Of a DNA stretch of 64,000 bases, positions 12,773 to 25,600 are shown piece by piece. The position numbers were made by a program, and so were the translations under genes. Positions within the stretch are counted from its first letter, which is position 1; every line of letters begins with the position of its first letter. Source of the DNA: Ephydatia muelleri (Eukaryota; Porifera; Demospongiae; Spongillida; Spongillidae); assembly GCA_013339895.1 (NCBI GenBank), contig JABACO010000115.1, positions 35,648 through 99,647 of the forward strand. Direction: 5' to 3'. Below the pieces are notes generated by a model. It did not search any database. It saw only the letters and a program-made list of their open reading frames with translations, and was not told where the DNA came from.

Positions 12773-13905
12773 GCGGATCCAGGGGGGGGGGGGGGGGGGG
12801 GGTTGGGGGGGTTGCAACCCCCCCTTTCAGACCCGTAATGAAAATATTAACATTCACTACTAGGAAATTCGGAACAAAAGAGAAAGATTCCTATAGGCGC
12901 TTCCACACTAGCAAGGCTAAAAGGCTAACCGAATCGATCCTTGCATTGCACATTAATTTTTATTAATAATCATGCACGTGCACATGTAGTTATTAACCAT
13001 AGATTGATCAATCTTTCTTACGTAAGCGCATGGTGCTTACTTGCGTAAGCAAGGTTTACAACTGTATTCTTTATATAAAATAACAAGCAACATAGCTTCT
13101 GTACTGATGCTAAACAAAAAGTAACGGCGTGCACGTGCCTCGTGTAATTAACGGACCCGCGATTTTGTCTTGTCTTGAACACAAGCTTTCTGTGGCATTT
13201 CTGTCAGTGCAGAAGGTTATACAATCTACTCTACGTGATTTAAAACGATCGCTCAATAAACTAAAGTATCACACTGCACTCTAAAGAACGAAACGGGACA
13301 TTTATAAAAACTCTTACTCAAGTATGCATGCAGTTTTCTTACTTTAAAAAGTAAGCATTGATCAATCTATATGATTAAACATGAAAATGATCCTACGAGA
13401 GATCGAGGCACCGTATACATGTAAATGGTCATGGAGAGCGCTTGCTAGATATCGCCGAAGTAGTTAATCAATGAGAAGGATCAAAACATATGCAACATCA
13501 TTTGGCTTTGATTTCCATGCATGCGTGCACTATAAAGAAAGAGTACCTGTGGATGAAATCTGCATGCGAGCACATCCCAGAAAACTGTTTCAAGCATCTG
13601 ATTGTAGTACATAGATCCAGCAATTCTTATAATCGTACATGTAAATTTCTGAATTATTTGATTCATGAAAAATATATACAGTTTCCGTTTTTGCACGCAG
13701 TTTTATGTAGTGTTTTGAGCATGATATAATTAAAAAGCGTTGGCGTCTGGGGCTCCGCCCCAGACCCCGCTGGGGAAGCTTACAGCGCTCCCCCAGGCCC
13801 CCTAGCTGGGCGGGCGGGGTTACCCCTCCCGCACCCGCCCCTCTTTTATTAATCACTATTAATTAACAACCCCCCCCTTTTCTGAAATCCTGGATCCGCC
13901 CCTGG
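12773..13905. mobile_element. hAT-like non-autonomous element with poly-G ends
   Basis: The ends CAGTGGCGGATCCAGG and CCTGGATCCGCCCCTG are inverted repeats, followed by long G or C runs. Flanking gtagt occurs on both sides. No transposase frame is recognisable inside. Confidence 0.65.
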
Positions 13906-16146
13906 TAGTAGTTTGACTGCCTGTAATAGTTTTTAGTGGCAATGTTGATAGAGTGTACTTTTGTCGTGTTACCTAAAATATCATGGTATCATGAAATGCT
14001 TCACTAATACGATAACATGCCTTTCGAGGTGCTCCAACTTTGTATATAGCACGGTCTTGATGCAGTTCTATCATAGGTATACCACACATTACATGCTGCA
14101 TACAAGGTGAAACAAACAACTCCTTTGTGACACATCTCCACATCTAGAAAAAATACAAGAAGAATTAAAATTCAGAAATGCATACAGTTTTTGTACCTTT
14201 CAGTCCATCATTACAAATATAGCACAGGTGTTGTAAGGTTGAAAAACGCACTGTTATGTCACGAATTGGGGCTAGCCTGTTACCAAATATATTGTTGCCT
14301 CAAACCATTGAGTTGAAAGATTCAAACCTATATGTATAGTACACCAAAAATAACTGTTAAAAATTGCACAGCACATAACAGTACCGTTCAGCAGAGAAAG
14401 CAGAGCATGGTCCATAATTACGAATGGACTCACCAAAGGTGAAGAATTATCTGGATTTTTGGTTTCTTTAACAGTGCTGGCATGTGCTCCTTTAAGTCAT
14501 CAACAAAATTATGACAAAGTCTCTCATTGTACAGGGAGGTGGAAAAGAATAAACAGCAAGCTATTTGAAAACCCTGCTGGGATTGAAACAAAGGATTATT
14601 TTGGCATGAAGTCAACAAAAGTTGCTTACTTTGGATAATATACTTTCTTCTGTCCTTCAGTTAGACAATGAACATTGCCATCTGCGTCCATCCTTTAAAA
14701 TCCCTACCAACGAATGACTTGGAGTGCTGGCAAACATTTCCATACATTTTTTTTTTAAACCCAGAGGTGTTATACGCCTTGACCCTTGCTAGAATTTCAC
14801 TTTTTGCCTTCTTGACAGCCTTGACATTATTTCCTTTAGTACATACTGTAGCAGTTTACTGTGCAACACTTCAACTGGCATATACCTAATGTTGTACAAA
14901 AGTCAAGCTGATAAGAGGATCCCAACTGTCGATTCTTACCTACATACATCTGCTGGGATTGAAACAAAGGATTTTCAATCTCCTTCAACCCATACTGCTT
15001 GCGCATCTCACAGATGTCGCGTGTATAGACTTTTACACGGAAAGGTTTCAGCACAAGGGCTCACAATAAAAGCCTGCTGTGAGCAGAATTTCAACTCATT
15101 AACACGCGTGCATTGTTACTAGCAGTGATATATATAGTTCAAGATCGAGCACATACGCAGATACTTACGAGTCATCTTTCACAAAACGTGTCACGTGCTC
15201 TTACACGTTCTGTACACATTCCATGTATGGTATTGCCACATCTGATACAGAAATATTAACAGTTACGATACATATATGTACTCACACGTATGATACAAAC
15301 TGTAGTATATGTATTAGAATTTGTTACAATATGTAAAGAACATGTATGTATCAGGATATTTCTTGCTATCATAGCTGACCCAAGATGTTGAACAGTTATG
15401 ATACAGTTTGTTATAGTATACATATATGTTCCAAAGCTGTAACAATTTGGCTGTGTACCTGGCTTGCTATTGGCTCAGATCATCACCAGCAGCCTTGTTA
15501 ATCTTCAGCTGAATTAACTTATTGTGCACATTTATTCACCCTTAGACAATTATTGCCAATATTTATTAAATAATTTTGGCAGATGACGCAATGGCATACT
15601 TATATGAATAAATTATGCGCGGTAAAAATTAATTTGTTGTCTTGATTTTAGTTATAGAATGGTTAATGGAATAATTTTTCGATGTACATATATCATAATC
15701 AGACCAATTTATAGTACATTATAAACTTGTTTAAAATTCAATTTGAAATAAAAAGCAAGATGACCGCCTATGTATGGGCCATTTCTGGATATGCATGATT
15801 GTTACAAGCAAAGTAAACTCACAGTAAATCCGTGAGTAAGGGGACCCGACCCCGTTGCGATGCGTGCTTTGAGTTTTTCCACTCCATCTGGTTGTCCAGG
15901 GTACTTCTTTTCCACCAGGAAACCGAGTGCAACTTCGAACTGCTCGAGAGTCATCTTGCGCTCCGTCTTGCTACGCGCGTAGGGTATAGGGGCAGAACGG
16001 GTTAATTTACGGGCATGCCTGATAGAACCTTTTGGTGAATATCATGTCGACATCTGTGGTTGTGAGGTAGTCTCGTACCCAGACCCAAATGTACGTAACG
16101 ATGATCATCGCTTACAGTATGACATCACGTACAGAGGGTTTAGTTC

Positions 16147-16551
16147 TTGTTGGAATGTACATTGTTACATAATAGTTGTGTCGTCACAAATTCCGACTAC
16201 ATCACTAATTCGAAATCAATTATGGACTACTACAAAGTGTGCCGTACTTTGGTCGCAAACGATAGATCTCGACGGCTACTACAAAATCACGCGTCTTGTA
16301 GGGAAGGGATAGCGGTACTGGTATGTCAGCCAGCTGTAGGCATTTGTGCAGAGGAAGCAGTAGGGGAATTCAGTTGTGGCTACGTATGCAAGAAGTGCTT
16401 CGATGCAGTCATAAAGTACCAGGCTAAGAAAAAAGCGTTCGCTACGCTAGAGAAGGACCTGCTTGGTAAGCTATCTGCAAAGACGATGCAATCAGGTGAA
16501 GGCAGAGGAGTCAAGCGTCCCCGCGTATCAGATTCAGCTTATGAGTTATGA
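16147..16551 (+). CDS. Small CxxC protein encoded in transposon
   Basis: An open frame of 134 residues with a SCGYVCKKC pair of cysteine knuckles near residue 80 and a basic tail (GVKRPRVS). I do not recognise the family. It lies inside the element and close to its left end, so it may be an element gene or a captured host exon. Confidence 0.4.
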   Translation: MLECTLLHNSCVVTNSDYITNSKSIMDYYKVCRTLVANDRSRRLLQNHASCREGIAVLVCQPAVGICAEEAVGEFSCGYVCKKCFDAVIKYQAKKKAFATLEKDLLGKLSAKTMQSGEGRGVKRPRVSDSAYEL

Positions 16552-16619
16552 TGAAAAGCCAAGTGTATGTGCACATGCATAGACTGCACATAGATGATTG
16601 ATGAGTGAGATAGATAAGG

Positions 16620-16620
<1 letters not shown>

Positions 16621-16712
<92 letters not shown>
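16621..16712. repeat. (TG)n microsatellite
   Basis: About 46 uninterrupted TG dinucleotides inside the transposon. Confidence 0.95.
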
Positions 16713-16713
<1 letters not shown>

Positions 16714-16819
16714 TAACTAAGCAGCAGCTGAGCTGAATAGAACAGCTGCTGGGTCACCTTATGTGGTAATAATAAGACCATATGTGGTTAAAATCAAATC
16801 ACCATCAAAGTTGCAACTA

Positions 16820-17060
16820 AGGGACTTACTTGGTCCTTCATTAGAATCTTCAAAGGAGACATGATCAGGGCAATGCTACCTACGTGACTATACATATCGT
16901 CAAAAGCAAAGATGGTATAGCACAAGGATTTTCCGCTCTCCGTCGGTAGGGTTACAAACACATCCTTTCCTTCTAGGAATGATTTTATAGCCTTATACTG
17001 GTTTGGCCGAAGAGCGGAGTAGCCAAGCCTTTTTGATGCACGAGCTATAACACCGACATT
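16820..17060 (-). pseudogene. RecQ-like helicase first motifs inside transposon
   Basis: The minus strand reads LGYSALRPNQYKAIKSFLEG, KDVFVTLPTESGKSLCY and IALIMSPLKILMKDQ, then a GTAAGT donor. These correspond to motif 0, motif I and motif Ia of RecQ helicases. Walker A has TESGKS rather than TGSGKS. Only a fragment is present. Confidence 0.7.
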
Positions 17061-17891
17061 GACATTTCAATCATGCCGGACCTTTGGGTGTGGTTTCACA
17101 ATTGGCATGCAATTAGCTGATGGCCAAAGCATTGGAATGTCTACGTCACAGATCACTGCAATTTGATTGGTGCCACAACATTCCGTCGCAATGGAACCAC
17201 TTCATTCCCAGACCCTCTGTACGTGATGTCATACTGTAAGCGATGATCATCGTTACGTACATTTGGGTCTGGGTACGAGACCAGTTGTGAGGTTCTTGTC
17301 TAACAGCTTCATGTCCTTGCAAAACTTGGCGAACTTCGTCCCGTCCATTGAAGACGGGGAGTCCTTGGCGCCAAAGCTGCAGAACTTTTTAAAGATGTCC
17401 TCCAACGGTGGTTCAGATTCAGCCATACGAAAAGTGATTGTTTAAAACCACGCCTCTATCCAGGATGTGGTATACTTTTAATGACCTAATTTTATTCATG
17501 AATATAGTATCATTCCCATAAACACCGCCTAATGCCAGAGAACTGAGACATATATCTCGTTATTCTTGCTAATTGATTACTGCGATATGATGTATGCTTC
17601 CTTGTGTAATCCGGGTAAATAAAATATATATAAGTTTTAAAGCACACTCATATAATTAGTATTGGAGGATGCTCTAATTTTTTCATCGGGTCACAGTCAT
17701 AGGCGGATCAGAATTGATTTCTGAACTCCACATTGTCGTGGAGATTTGATAGCTGAAGGTGCACGTGATACACCGGTACATTCCCGTTTTTTGTATTACA
17801 TTTTGGGGGGGGGCAGACCAGGGTTTACCCCCTTTTAAATGGCCTGTCGATCATAGTCGCCAGAAATAAATGATTGACCATGAAAGATAGG

Positions 17892-17892
<1 letters not shown>

Positions 17893-17972
<80 letters not shown>
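17893..17972. repeat. (TG)n microsatellite at duplication boundary
   Basis: About 40 TG dinucleotides begin 15 bases after the last base shared by copies A and B. Confidence 0.95.
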
Positions 17973-17975
<3 letters not shown>

Positions 17976-18074
17976 ACAATGTGTGTGTGCACAATTTGTG
18001 TGTGTGTGGGTATGTGCGTGGGTATGTGCGTGGGTATGTAAGTGCACACACTAAAAGGCATTATGTTGGCATAC

Positions 18075-19101
18075 CTGCCCTGGTTGAGAGACCCACCATG
18101 TTACGTCTTTTCCTCCAGAAGCTGATTTCATTCTTAAAGGCTAAGAAATCAAATAGGAGCTGGAGGAGAGAAGGGAGGAGAGAGAGTGTAAGGGTGGGGA
18201 AGTGGAATGGTATGGGGAAGAGGGATCAGGAAAGGTAAGGGGCGTAGAAAAGAAGGAAGTGTCACATTGATTTGCCTTTTAAAAAATAAAAATAAATAAA
18301 AAGGTATGTTTAATCATAGATAGTAGACTATCTATCTCTGATGTAACGCTGCGATGTATTCATGGTACGTATAGCTACTTACCTGATTCTCTCCTGAAAG
18401 AAGGTTGAAAGCCGTAACCTCTGGCACTGAATAGCGTGTCATTGGAACAGTGGCAGCTGCTACATGCTGCTGGTGTTGTACTGGGTGCTTCCCCCTGGGT
18501 CCCAGGTACACGTGAGCATAGAGCGTGCCATTGTGAAGAGTTTTTGAAGGAAGTGTCACATTGATTTGCCTTTTAAAAAATAAAAAATTAAAAAAATTAA
18601 AAAAAAGGTATGTCATAGATAGTAGACTATCTATCTCTGATGTAACGCTGCGATGTATTCATGGTACGTATACGCACACGTATGTGTTGGCCTACGTGTA
18701 TAACATGCTGTGTGCGATGAGTGTGCACAGCACTTTCATCAAGCATACGTATAGGTTCAACCATTTAACTATGCACGCACCTACTCGGTGAAATTATCGC
18801 CACGACGCAATGGTTTGCGGAGTAGGATATCCATATCCTTCTGGTTACGGGGTGCCAATTTATTCGAGGTGTACACCCAAAGCTGAACGAAATGAATATC
18901 GAGTAAGAACAGGTACACCTGCGGGCAACGCACTTTGTACCTCGAGTTCCCGCGCATTTTCATAGGCGGAACTAGACACTGCTGGTTCGCGTTAGAGCTA
19001 CATTGACTGGGGTTGAAGATGGAATAAATGTTGTAGCAGCTGTAGCACAGAAATCCGACAAAAATAACTGTAACTACATGAGAGAATGAGAACAATCCCA
19101 T
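18075..19101 (-). pseudogene. CLPTM1L: CLPTM1L-like gene relic (three exons)
   Basis: Exon 1 (18785-19101) begins MGLFSFSHVVTVIFVGFLCY, a membrane anchor like the CLPTM1L N-terminus. It splices in phase to exon 2 (18383-18569), which reads QINVTLPSKTLHNGTLYAHV, a CLPTM1-family signature. A third exon (18075-18159) reads LLFDFLAFKNEISFWRKRR followed by NMVGLST, which in the family lies far downstream, near mid-protein. All the exons normally between are absent from the 220-bp gap, and nothing follows, because the duplicated TPPP remnant begins at 17878. CLPTM1L proteins are multi-pass ER lipid scramblases; this copy cannot make one. The splice sites are still canonical, suggesting recent loss. 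Confidence 0.75.
18253..18671. repeat. Partial tandem duplication around CLPTM1L exon 2
   Basis: About 117 bp (18253-18369) comprising the first bases of exon 2 and part of intron 1 recur at 18549-18671 with few differences. Confidence 0.85.
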
Positions 19102-19685
19102 TCTTTATCAGTTACAGAAAACTAATTAATTGTGTAATTAGACGATGCAACATTTTCGGCAACCGGCCCATGCAGTTATTAAAGTAGGGAATGGGCGTTA
19201 CAGTAAAGCGGTACATACGAAGCAGCTGTTTTTGAACACAGAGAACAGATAAAGTATTGCAATGATGTCAATGGACGATCATGTCAATGGTAGTTCATAT
19301 AAAGGCTGCAGATACAAGACCATCATCATCATCAATATTCCATTTCTTATTGCAGAGAGCGGAACGTGATTGGAATGCAGGTAATCAGTGGCCTTGTAAC
19401 CTTTGTATATAATGGATACCGCTATGTGGCTGCCATAATACCATAATGTTATAACTTGATTTAAATTCAATCTTGATTTGCAAGGTGCATACAACTGGAT
19501 AGAAACACAGTCCTAATGCTAAACTCTTACTATCACATGATCAAATGTGTACACAAATCTTGTAATGTGATTATAAATTGCCCTCTAGAGAGCACTCTGA
19601 AAAAACATGTGATTTTTATTCTCTTCATGTGACTAACTATGTTGCAGTCATATGATAAGTACATGAAATGGTTGGGGTGCCAACA
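19102..19685. other. Spacer between CLPTM1L relic and receptor B stop
   Basis: No gene is seen. A TTTATT (AATAAA on the minus strand) near 19615 is a possible polyadenylation signal for receptor B. Confidence 0.5.
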
Positions 19686-22600
19686 CTATCCTATCTCCAC
19701 AGATGCGCTGGATGAGATAATAACCACACCATCACCTGTGTCCTCTTCATCGATGTTGGTACTCCTTTGTGAAGCATCTTGACTGGGGATCTCTGCATTT
19801 TTGCTACCATCCTTTAGCACATACATGGGGTGCAAGTAGACACTTTTGAATGAGTCCTTACTTCTTAGGCCTAGTGGATCTCTTGTTGGACGTCGAGGAG
19901 AGTTAACTCCTTTCTTCCTGCACTTACGGGCCACAGTCTTGAGGACCAGACATACTGATATCAGTAATGTCAAGCCTAGTGAGATCCCAATGAAGAGCCC
20001 ACTCCAGAGAGAGGAAAGGGCATTGGTTGGTAATGATGCAATCACAGTGGCTAGAGGGGCTGAGAATGGGAAGGTTGATGAAACTGCAAAATGTGTGTCC
20101 CCTATGCATATAAAAGTATAACACTCCATCTAAGCAACACATGATTCATATTTGCATGGCTGTATTAATTTAAAATAAAATCCACCCAACGTTAAATATT
20201 AAATCCTTGGTATCATTCATTTTTAATAGTACATATTGTGTCACATAGAGAAGTCATTCGTATTCCAGGTTTAGATCGCTTCTGTTGCAGCATTTGCTCT
20301 TACCTAAAGAAGTGCAGCTTGATCCATTTGTGCCTGGTTTGCATACACAGAAAGTTGAAATACCATAATCTTCCACACAGATGCTTCCATTTAGACAGGT
20401 GGTTGGGGTACAGTAGTTGATGTCATTAGAGCAATTTGTTCCATTGAAGCCTGGTGCACATGTGCAATTGGTGTAGGCACCATATCCATCATAACAGGTG
20501 CCTCCATTTAGACATGTGGTTGGGGTACAGTAGTTGATGTCATTGGAGCAATTTCGTCCATTGAAGCTTGGTGCGCATGTACAATTGGTATAGGTACCAT
20601 ATCCATCATAACAGGTGCCTCCATTTAGACAGGTGGTTGGGGTACAGTAGTTGATGTCATTGGAGCAGGTTGGTTCATTGAAGCCTGGTGCACATGTGCA
20701 ATTGGTATAGGTACCATATCCATCATAACAGGTGCCTCCATTTAGACATGTGGTTGGGGTACAGTAGTTGATGTCATTGGAGCAGGTTGTTCCATTGAAG
20801 CCTGGTGCACATGTACAATTGGTATAGGTACCATATCCATCATAACAGGTGCCTCCATTTAGACATGTGGTTGGGGTACAGTAGTTGATGTCATTGGAGC
20901 AGGTTGTTCCATTGAAGCCTGGTGCACATGTACAATTGGTGTGGGTACCATATCCATCATAACAGGTGCCTCCATTTAGACATGTGGTTGGGGTACAGTA
21001 GTTGATGTCATTGGAGCAGGTTGTTCCATTGAAGCCTGGTGCACATGTACAATTGGTGTAGGTACCATATCCATCATTGCAGGTGCCTCCATTTAGACAT
21101 GTGGTTGGGGTACAGTAGTTGATGTCATTGGAACAATTGTGTCCATTGAAGCCTGGTGCACATGTGCAATTGGTATAGGTACCATATCCATCATAACAGG
21201 TGCCTCCATTTAGACATGTGGTTGGGGTACAGTAGTTGATGTCATTGGAGCAGGTTGTTCCATTGAAGCCTGGTGCACATGTACAATTGGTGTAGGTACC
21301 ATATCCATCATAACAGGTGCCTCCATTTAGACATGTGGTTGGGGTACAGTAGTTGATGTCATTGGAGCAGGTTGTTCCATTGAAGCCTGGTGCACATGTG
21401 CAATTGGTATAGGTACCATATCCATCATAACAGGTGCCTCCATTTAGACATGTGGTTGGGGTACAGTAGTTGATGTCATTGGAGCAGGTTGTTCCATTGA
21501 AGCCTGGTGCACATGTACAATTGGTATAGGTACCATATCCATCATAACAGGTGCCTCCATTTAGACATGTGGTTGGGGTACAGTAGTTGATGTCATTGGA
21601 GCAGGTTGTTCCATTGAAGCCTGGTGCACATGTACAATTGGTGTGGGTACCATATCCATCATAACAGGTGCCTCCATTTAGACATGTGGTTGGGGTACAG
21701 TAGTTGATGTCATTGGAGCAGGTTGTTCCATTGAAGCCTGGTGCACATGTACAATTGGTATAGGTACCATATCCATCATTGCAGGTGCCTCCATTTAGAC
21801 ATGTGGTTGGGGTACAGTAGTTGATGTCATTGGAACAATTGTGTCCATTGAAGCCTGGTGCACATGTGCAATTGGTATAGGTACCATATCCATCATAACA
21901 GGTGCCTCCATTTAGACATGTGGTTGGGGTACAGTAGTTGATGTCATTGGAGCAGGTTGTTCCATTGAAGCCTGGTGCACATGTACAATTGGTGTAGGTA
22001 CCATATCCATCATAACAGGTGCCTCCATTTAGACATGTGGTTGGGGTACAGTAGTTGATGTCATTGGAGCAGGTTGTTCCATTGAAGCCTGGTGCACATG
22101 TACAATTGGTATAGGTACCATATCCATCATAACAGGTGCCTCCATTTAGACATGTGGTTGGGGTACAGTAGTTGATGTCATTGGAGCAGGTTGTTCCATT
22201 GAAGCCTGGTGCACATGTACAATTGGTATAGGTACCATATCCATCATAACAGGTGCCTCCATTTAGACATGTGGTTGGGGTACAGTAGTTGATGTCATTG
22301 GAGCAATTTTGTCCATTGAAGCCTGGTGCACATGTGCAATTGGTATAGGTACCATATCCATCATAACAGGTGCCTCCATTTAGACATGTGGTTGGGGTAC
22401 AGTAGTTGATGTCATTGGAGCAGGTTGTTCCATTGAAGCCTGGTGCACATGTACAATTGGTGTAGGTACCATATCCATCATAACAGGTGCCTCCATTTAG
22501 ACATGTGGTTGGGGTACAGTAGTTGATGTCATTGGAGCAGGTTGTTCCATTGAAGCCTGGTGCACATGTACAATTGGTGTAGGTACCATATCCATCATTG

Positions 22601-25600
22601 CAGGTGCCTCCATTTAGACATGTGGTTGGGGTACAGTAGTTGATGTCATTGGAACAATTGTGTCCATTGAAGCCTGGTGCACATGTACAATTGGTATAGG
22701 TACCATATCCATCATAACAGGTGCCTCCATTTAGACATGTGGTTGGGGTACAGTAGTTGATGTCATTGGAACAATTGTGTCCATTGAAGCCTGGTGCACA
22801 TGTACAATTGGTATAGGTACCATATCCATCATAACAGGTGCCTCCATTTAGACAGGTGGTTGGGGTACAGTAGTTGATGTCATTGGAGCAGGTTGGTTCA
22901 TTGAAGCCTGGTGCACATGTACAATTGGTATAGGTACCATATCCATCATAACAGGTGCCTCCATTTAGACAGGTGGTTGGGGTACAATAGTTGATGTCAT
23001 TGGAGCAGGTTGTTCCATTGAAGCCTGGTGCACATGTACAATTGGTATAGGTACCATATCCATCATAACAGGTGCCTCCATTTAGACATGTGGTTGGGGT
23101 ACAGTAGTTGATGTCATTGGAGCAGGTTGGTCCATTGAAGCCTGGTGCACATGTACAATTGGTGTAGGTACCATATCCATCATTGCAGGTGCCTCCATTT
23201 AGACATGTGGTTGGGGTACAGTAGTTGATGTCATTGGAACAATTGTGTCCATTGAAGCCTGGTGCACATGTACAATTGGTATAGGTACCATATCCATCAT
23301 AACAGGTGCCTCCATTTAGACATGTGGTTGGGGTACAGTAGTTGATGTCATTGGAACAATTGTGTCCATTGAAGCCTGGTGCACATGTACAATTGGTATA
23401 GGTACCATATCCATCATAACAGGTGCCTCCATTTAGACAGGTGGTTGGGGTACAATAGTTGATGTCATTGGAGCAGGTTGTTCCATTGAAGCCTGGTGCA
23501 CATGTACAATTGGTATAGGTACCATATCCATCATAACAGGTGCCTCCATTTAGACATGTGGTTGGGGTACAGTAGTTGATGTCATTGGAGCAGGTTGGTC
23601 CATTGAAGCCTGGTGCACATGTACAATTGGTGTAGGTACCATATCCATCATAACAGGTGCCTCCATTTAGACATGTGGTTGGGGTACAGTAGTTGATGTC
23701 ATTGGAGCAGGTTGGTCCATTGAAGCCTGGTGCACATGTACAATTGGTATAAGTACCATATCCATCATAACAGGTGCCTCCATTTAGACATGTGGTTGGG
23801 GTACAGTAGTTGATGTCATTGGAACAATTGTGTCCATTGAAGCCTGGTGCACATGTACAATTGGTATAGGTACCATATCCATCATAACAGGTGCCTCCAT
23901 TTAGACATGTGGTTGGGGTACAGAATGGAAGATCAGTGGTACAATTACTACCAGCAAAGCCCACAGCACAACTACAGCTTGTAAGTGGACCTAATCCTTC
24001 AACACAGGTGCCTCCATTTAGACAGGTGATTGGGGTACAGAATGGAAGATCAGTGGTACAATTACTACCAGCAAAGCCCACAGCACAACTACAGCTTGTA
24101 AGTGGACCTAATCCTTCAAAACAGGTGCCTCCATTTAAACATGTGGTTGGGGTACAGTAGTTGATGTCATTGGAGCAGGTTGGTCCATTGAAGCCTGGTG
24201 CACATGTGCAATTGGTGTAGATATCATATTCATCATAACAGGTGCCTCCATTTAGACATGTGGTTGGGGTGCAGTAGTTCATGTCATTGGAGCAGGTTGG
24301 TCCATTGAAGCCTGGTGCACATGTACATGTTGTATTGGAGTTTCCAATGTATTTACATGTTCCTCCATTGTAGCAAGGGTTAGCTTGGCATACATCTGGC
24401 AGATAGGAAATAGTATTCATCTTTCAATGAACATGAAATGAGATAGACTCACCAATTATTGTAACATCAACATTGTTTGCCCCCACAATGAAAAATGGAG
24501 GCACCACACTCTGCAGGTGAAAAGTAAATAATGCCACAGCAGCACTTTGGGCTTTGTAGAAAATATGATCCATGACAGTATAGTCACTTGCATTTAAAAT
24601 TGTGTGGGTGTACACATAAAAATTATGAGAGGCAAATCCAAAGAAGTCAGATGCAACTGCTGTACTGGGGTTACTAGTAATGATGAGAAGAATTGTTGTG
24701 CCTAACTGAACTGCACTCGGGTTAATATAGAGAATGAAGCTGAATAATATTGTTCCAGCTGGGGCAGAATTTAGAAACATTGAATGGTACATGGTGGCAT
24801 TGAAGATGGCTGTATAATCACTTGGTACTGAAATGTAAATAGCGACAACAAGAAAATGACAACATCTCTGTGACTTGTTCTAAGCTTGCACTCACATGAA
24901 AGGCACACTCTAGTTGTGTAGTTTCCATAGTAGTAAGATGGACAGGAAGTTACACAGGTGGTCCCATTTAAGTACTGAGGTTCAGCACATCCTATAGGAG
25001 AGGCTGTCAGTTATGCAATATCTTAGCAGTATGTAGTTTACCTTCTGGTATGATAGAGGTGTTTAGGGTAGCATAGAAAGTACTGACCCCAGCAGAGTTC
25101 TGAACCACAACTGCATAGCTGCATAAATGAGAGTAGCAAACTGACTAGTGGTCCATGCACTACAGTATCACTAATGCATAAATTCAAGTTGTGTTGGTCT
25201 GAACATTCAAATCATATGCTGGACGGTCAAAAATCTTCTGCTAAAGTTTTAAATTGAATCTCAATTAGTATTGAAAGTGAAAATACTTGGCACATGGTGA
25301 GCTATTCAATACATTTACAACCTCTGGAGTCTGGAGTGCATTAGATGTTTTCACAATGCACTCGTTGCATAGTTGCACATTATTAATAAGCAGACAGACG
25401 CTGATAGTACATCCATCTCCCTCTCTCACAATTATTTGCTCAGGAAAATGGTGCACTGATCCAATTGATTGTATCAATTTTGTCTTAACACAAATTCCTT
25501 GCAGTGGATGCACATGGACACAGGCTCAATCCACAAACAGATAAATCAGATCTTTGTAATTTGATATTCCATTCACGTGCATATACAAATTATTATAATA

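Larger units (their letters stand above)
11107..15822. other. Non-coding stretch between receptor A and TPPP remnant
   Basis: It matches copy B up to about 11,820, then becomes unrelated to it. The positions where copy B has TPPP exons 3 and 4 hold no coding similarity here. It contains two recognisable small elements (11398-11601 and 12773-13905), a G run at 11680-11702, and short palindromic GTTACGGAGCTGTAAC-like sequences near 12,040-12,100. The rest is AT-rich sequence with no gene I can support. Confidence 0.6.
16068..17283. mobile_element. 1.2-kb TAGTCTCG-family transposon in TPPP exon 1
   Basis: Inverted repeats of about 70 bp start TAGTCTCGTACCCAGACCC. The target duplication gttgtgagg is perfect (16059-16067 and 17284-17292), and copy B has the empty exon. 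Inside are a 134-codon plus-strand ORF, a (GT)n run and a minus-strand RecQ-like helicase segment. Confidence 0.9.
15823..17426 (-). pseudogene. TPPP/p25-alpha remnant, copy A
   Basis: Exon 2 (15823-15970) and exon 1 (ATG at 17426) match the intact TPPP at 29806-31460. Three lesions are visible. A 1.2-kb transposon with a 9-bp duplication sits inside exon 1. About 15 bases covering the intron 1 donor are deleted. Exons 3 and 4 are missing from the interval before receptor A. It cannot give a full TPPP protein. Confidence 0.88.

Noticed and set aside
17825..18061. Cys/Val- and His/Thr-repeat ORFs
   Set aside because: They are translations of a (TG)n microsatellite; similar ORFs at 36, 38, 39, 43, 49, 59, 61 and 62 kb were dropped for the same reason.
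23891..24160. 89-codon plus-strand ORF
   Set aside because: It is the antisense shadow of two divergent EGF repeats in array B.
20238..24160. Possible CRISPR array, given regularly spaced repeats
   Set aside because: Repeats are contiguous coding EGF units of 117 bp with no spacers, in an animal genome.
24363..24420. The ATG at 24420 (and at 4363) as a start codon for the EGF exon
   Set aside because: It lies in a 57-nt intron; a ctgccag acceptor at 24395 joins the preceding exon in phase, and the signal peptide is at 28780.
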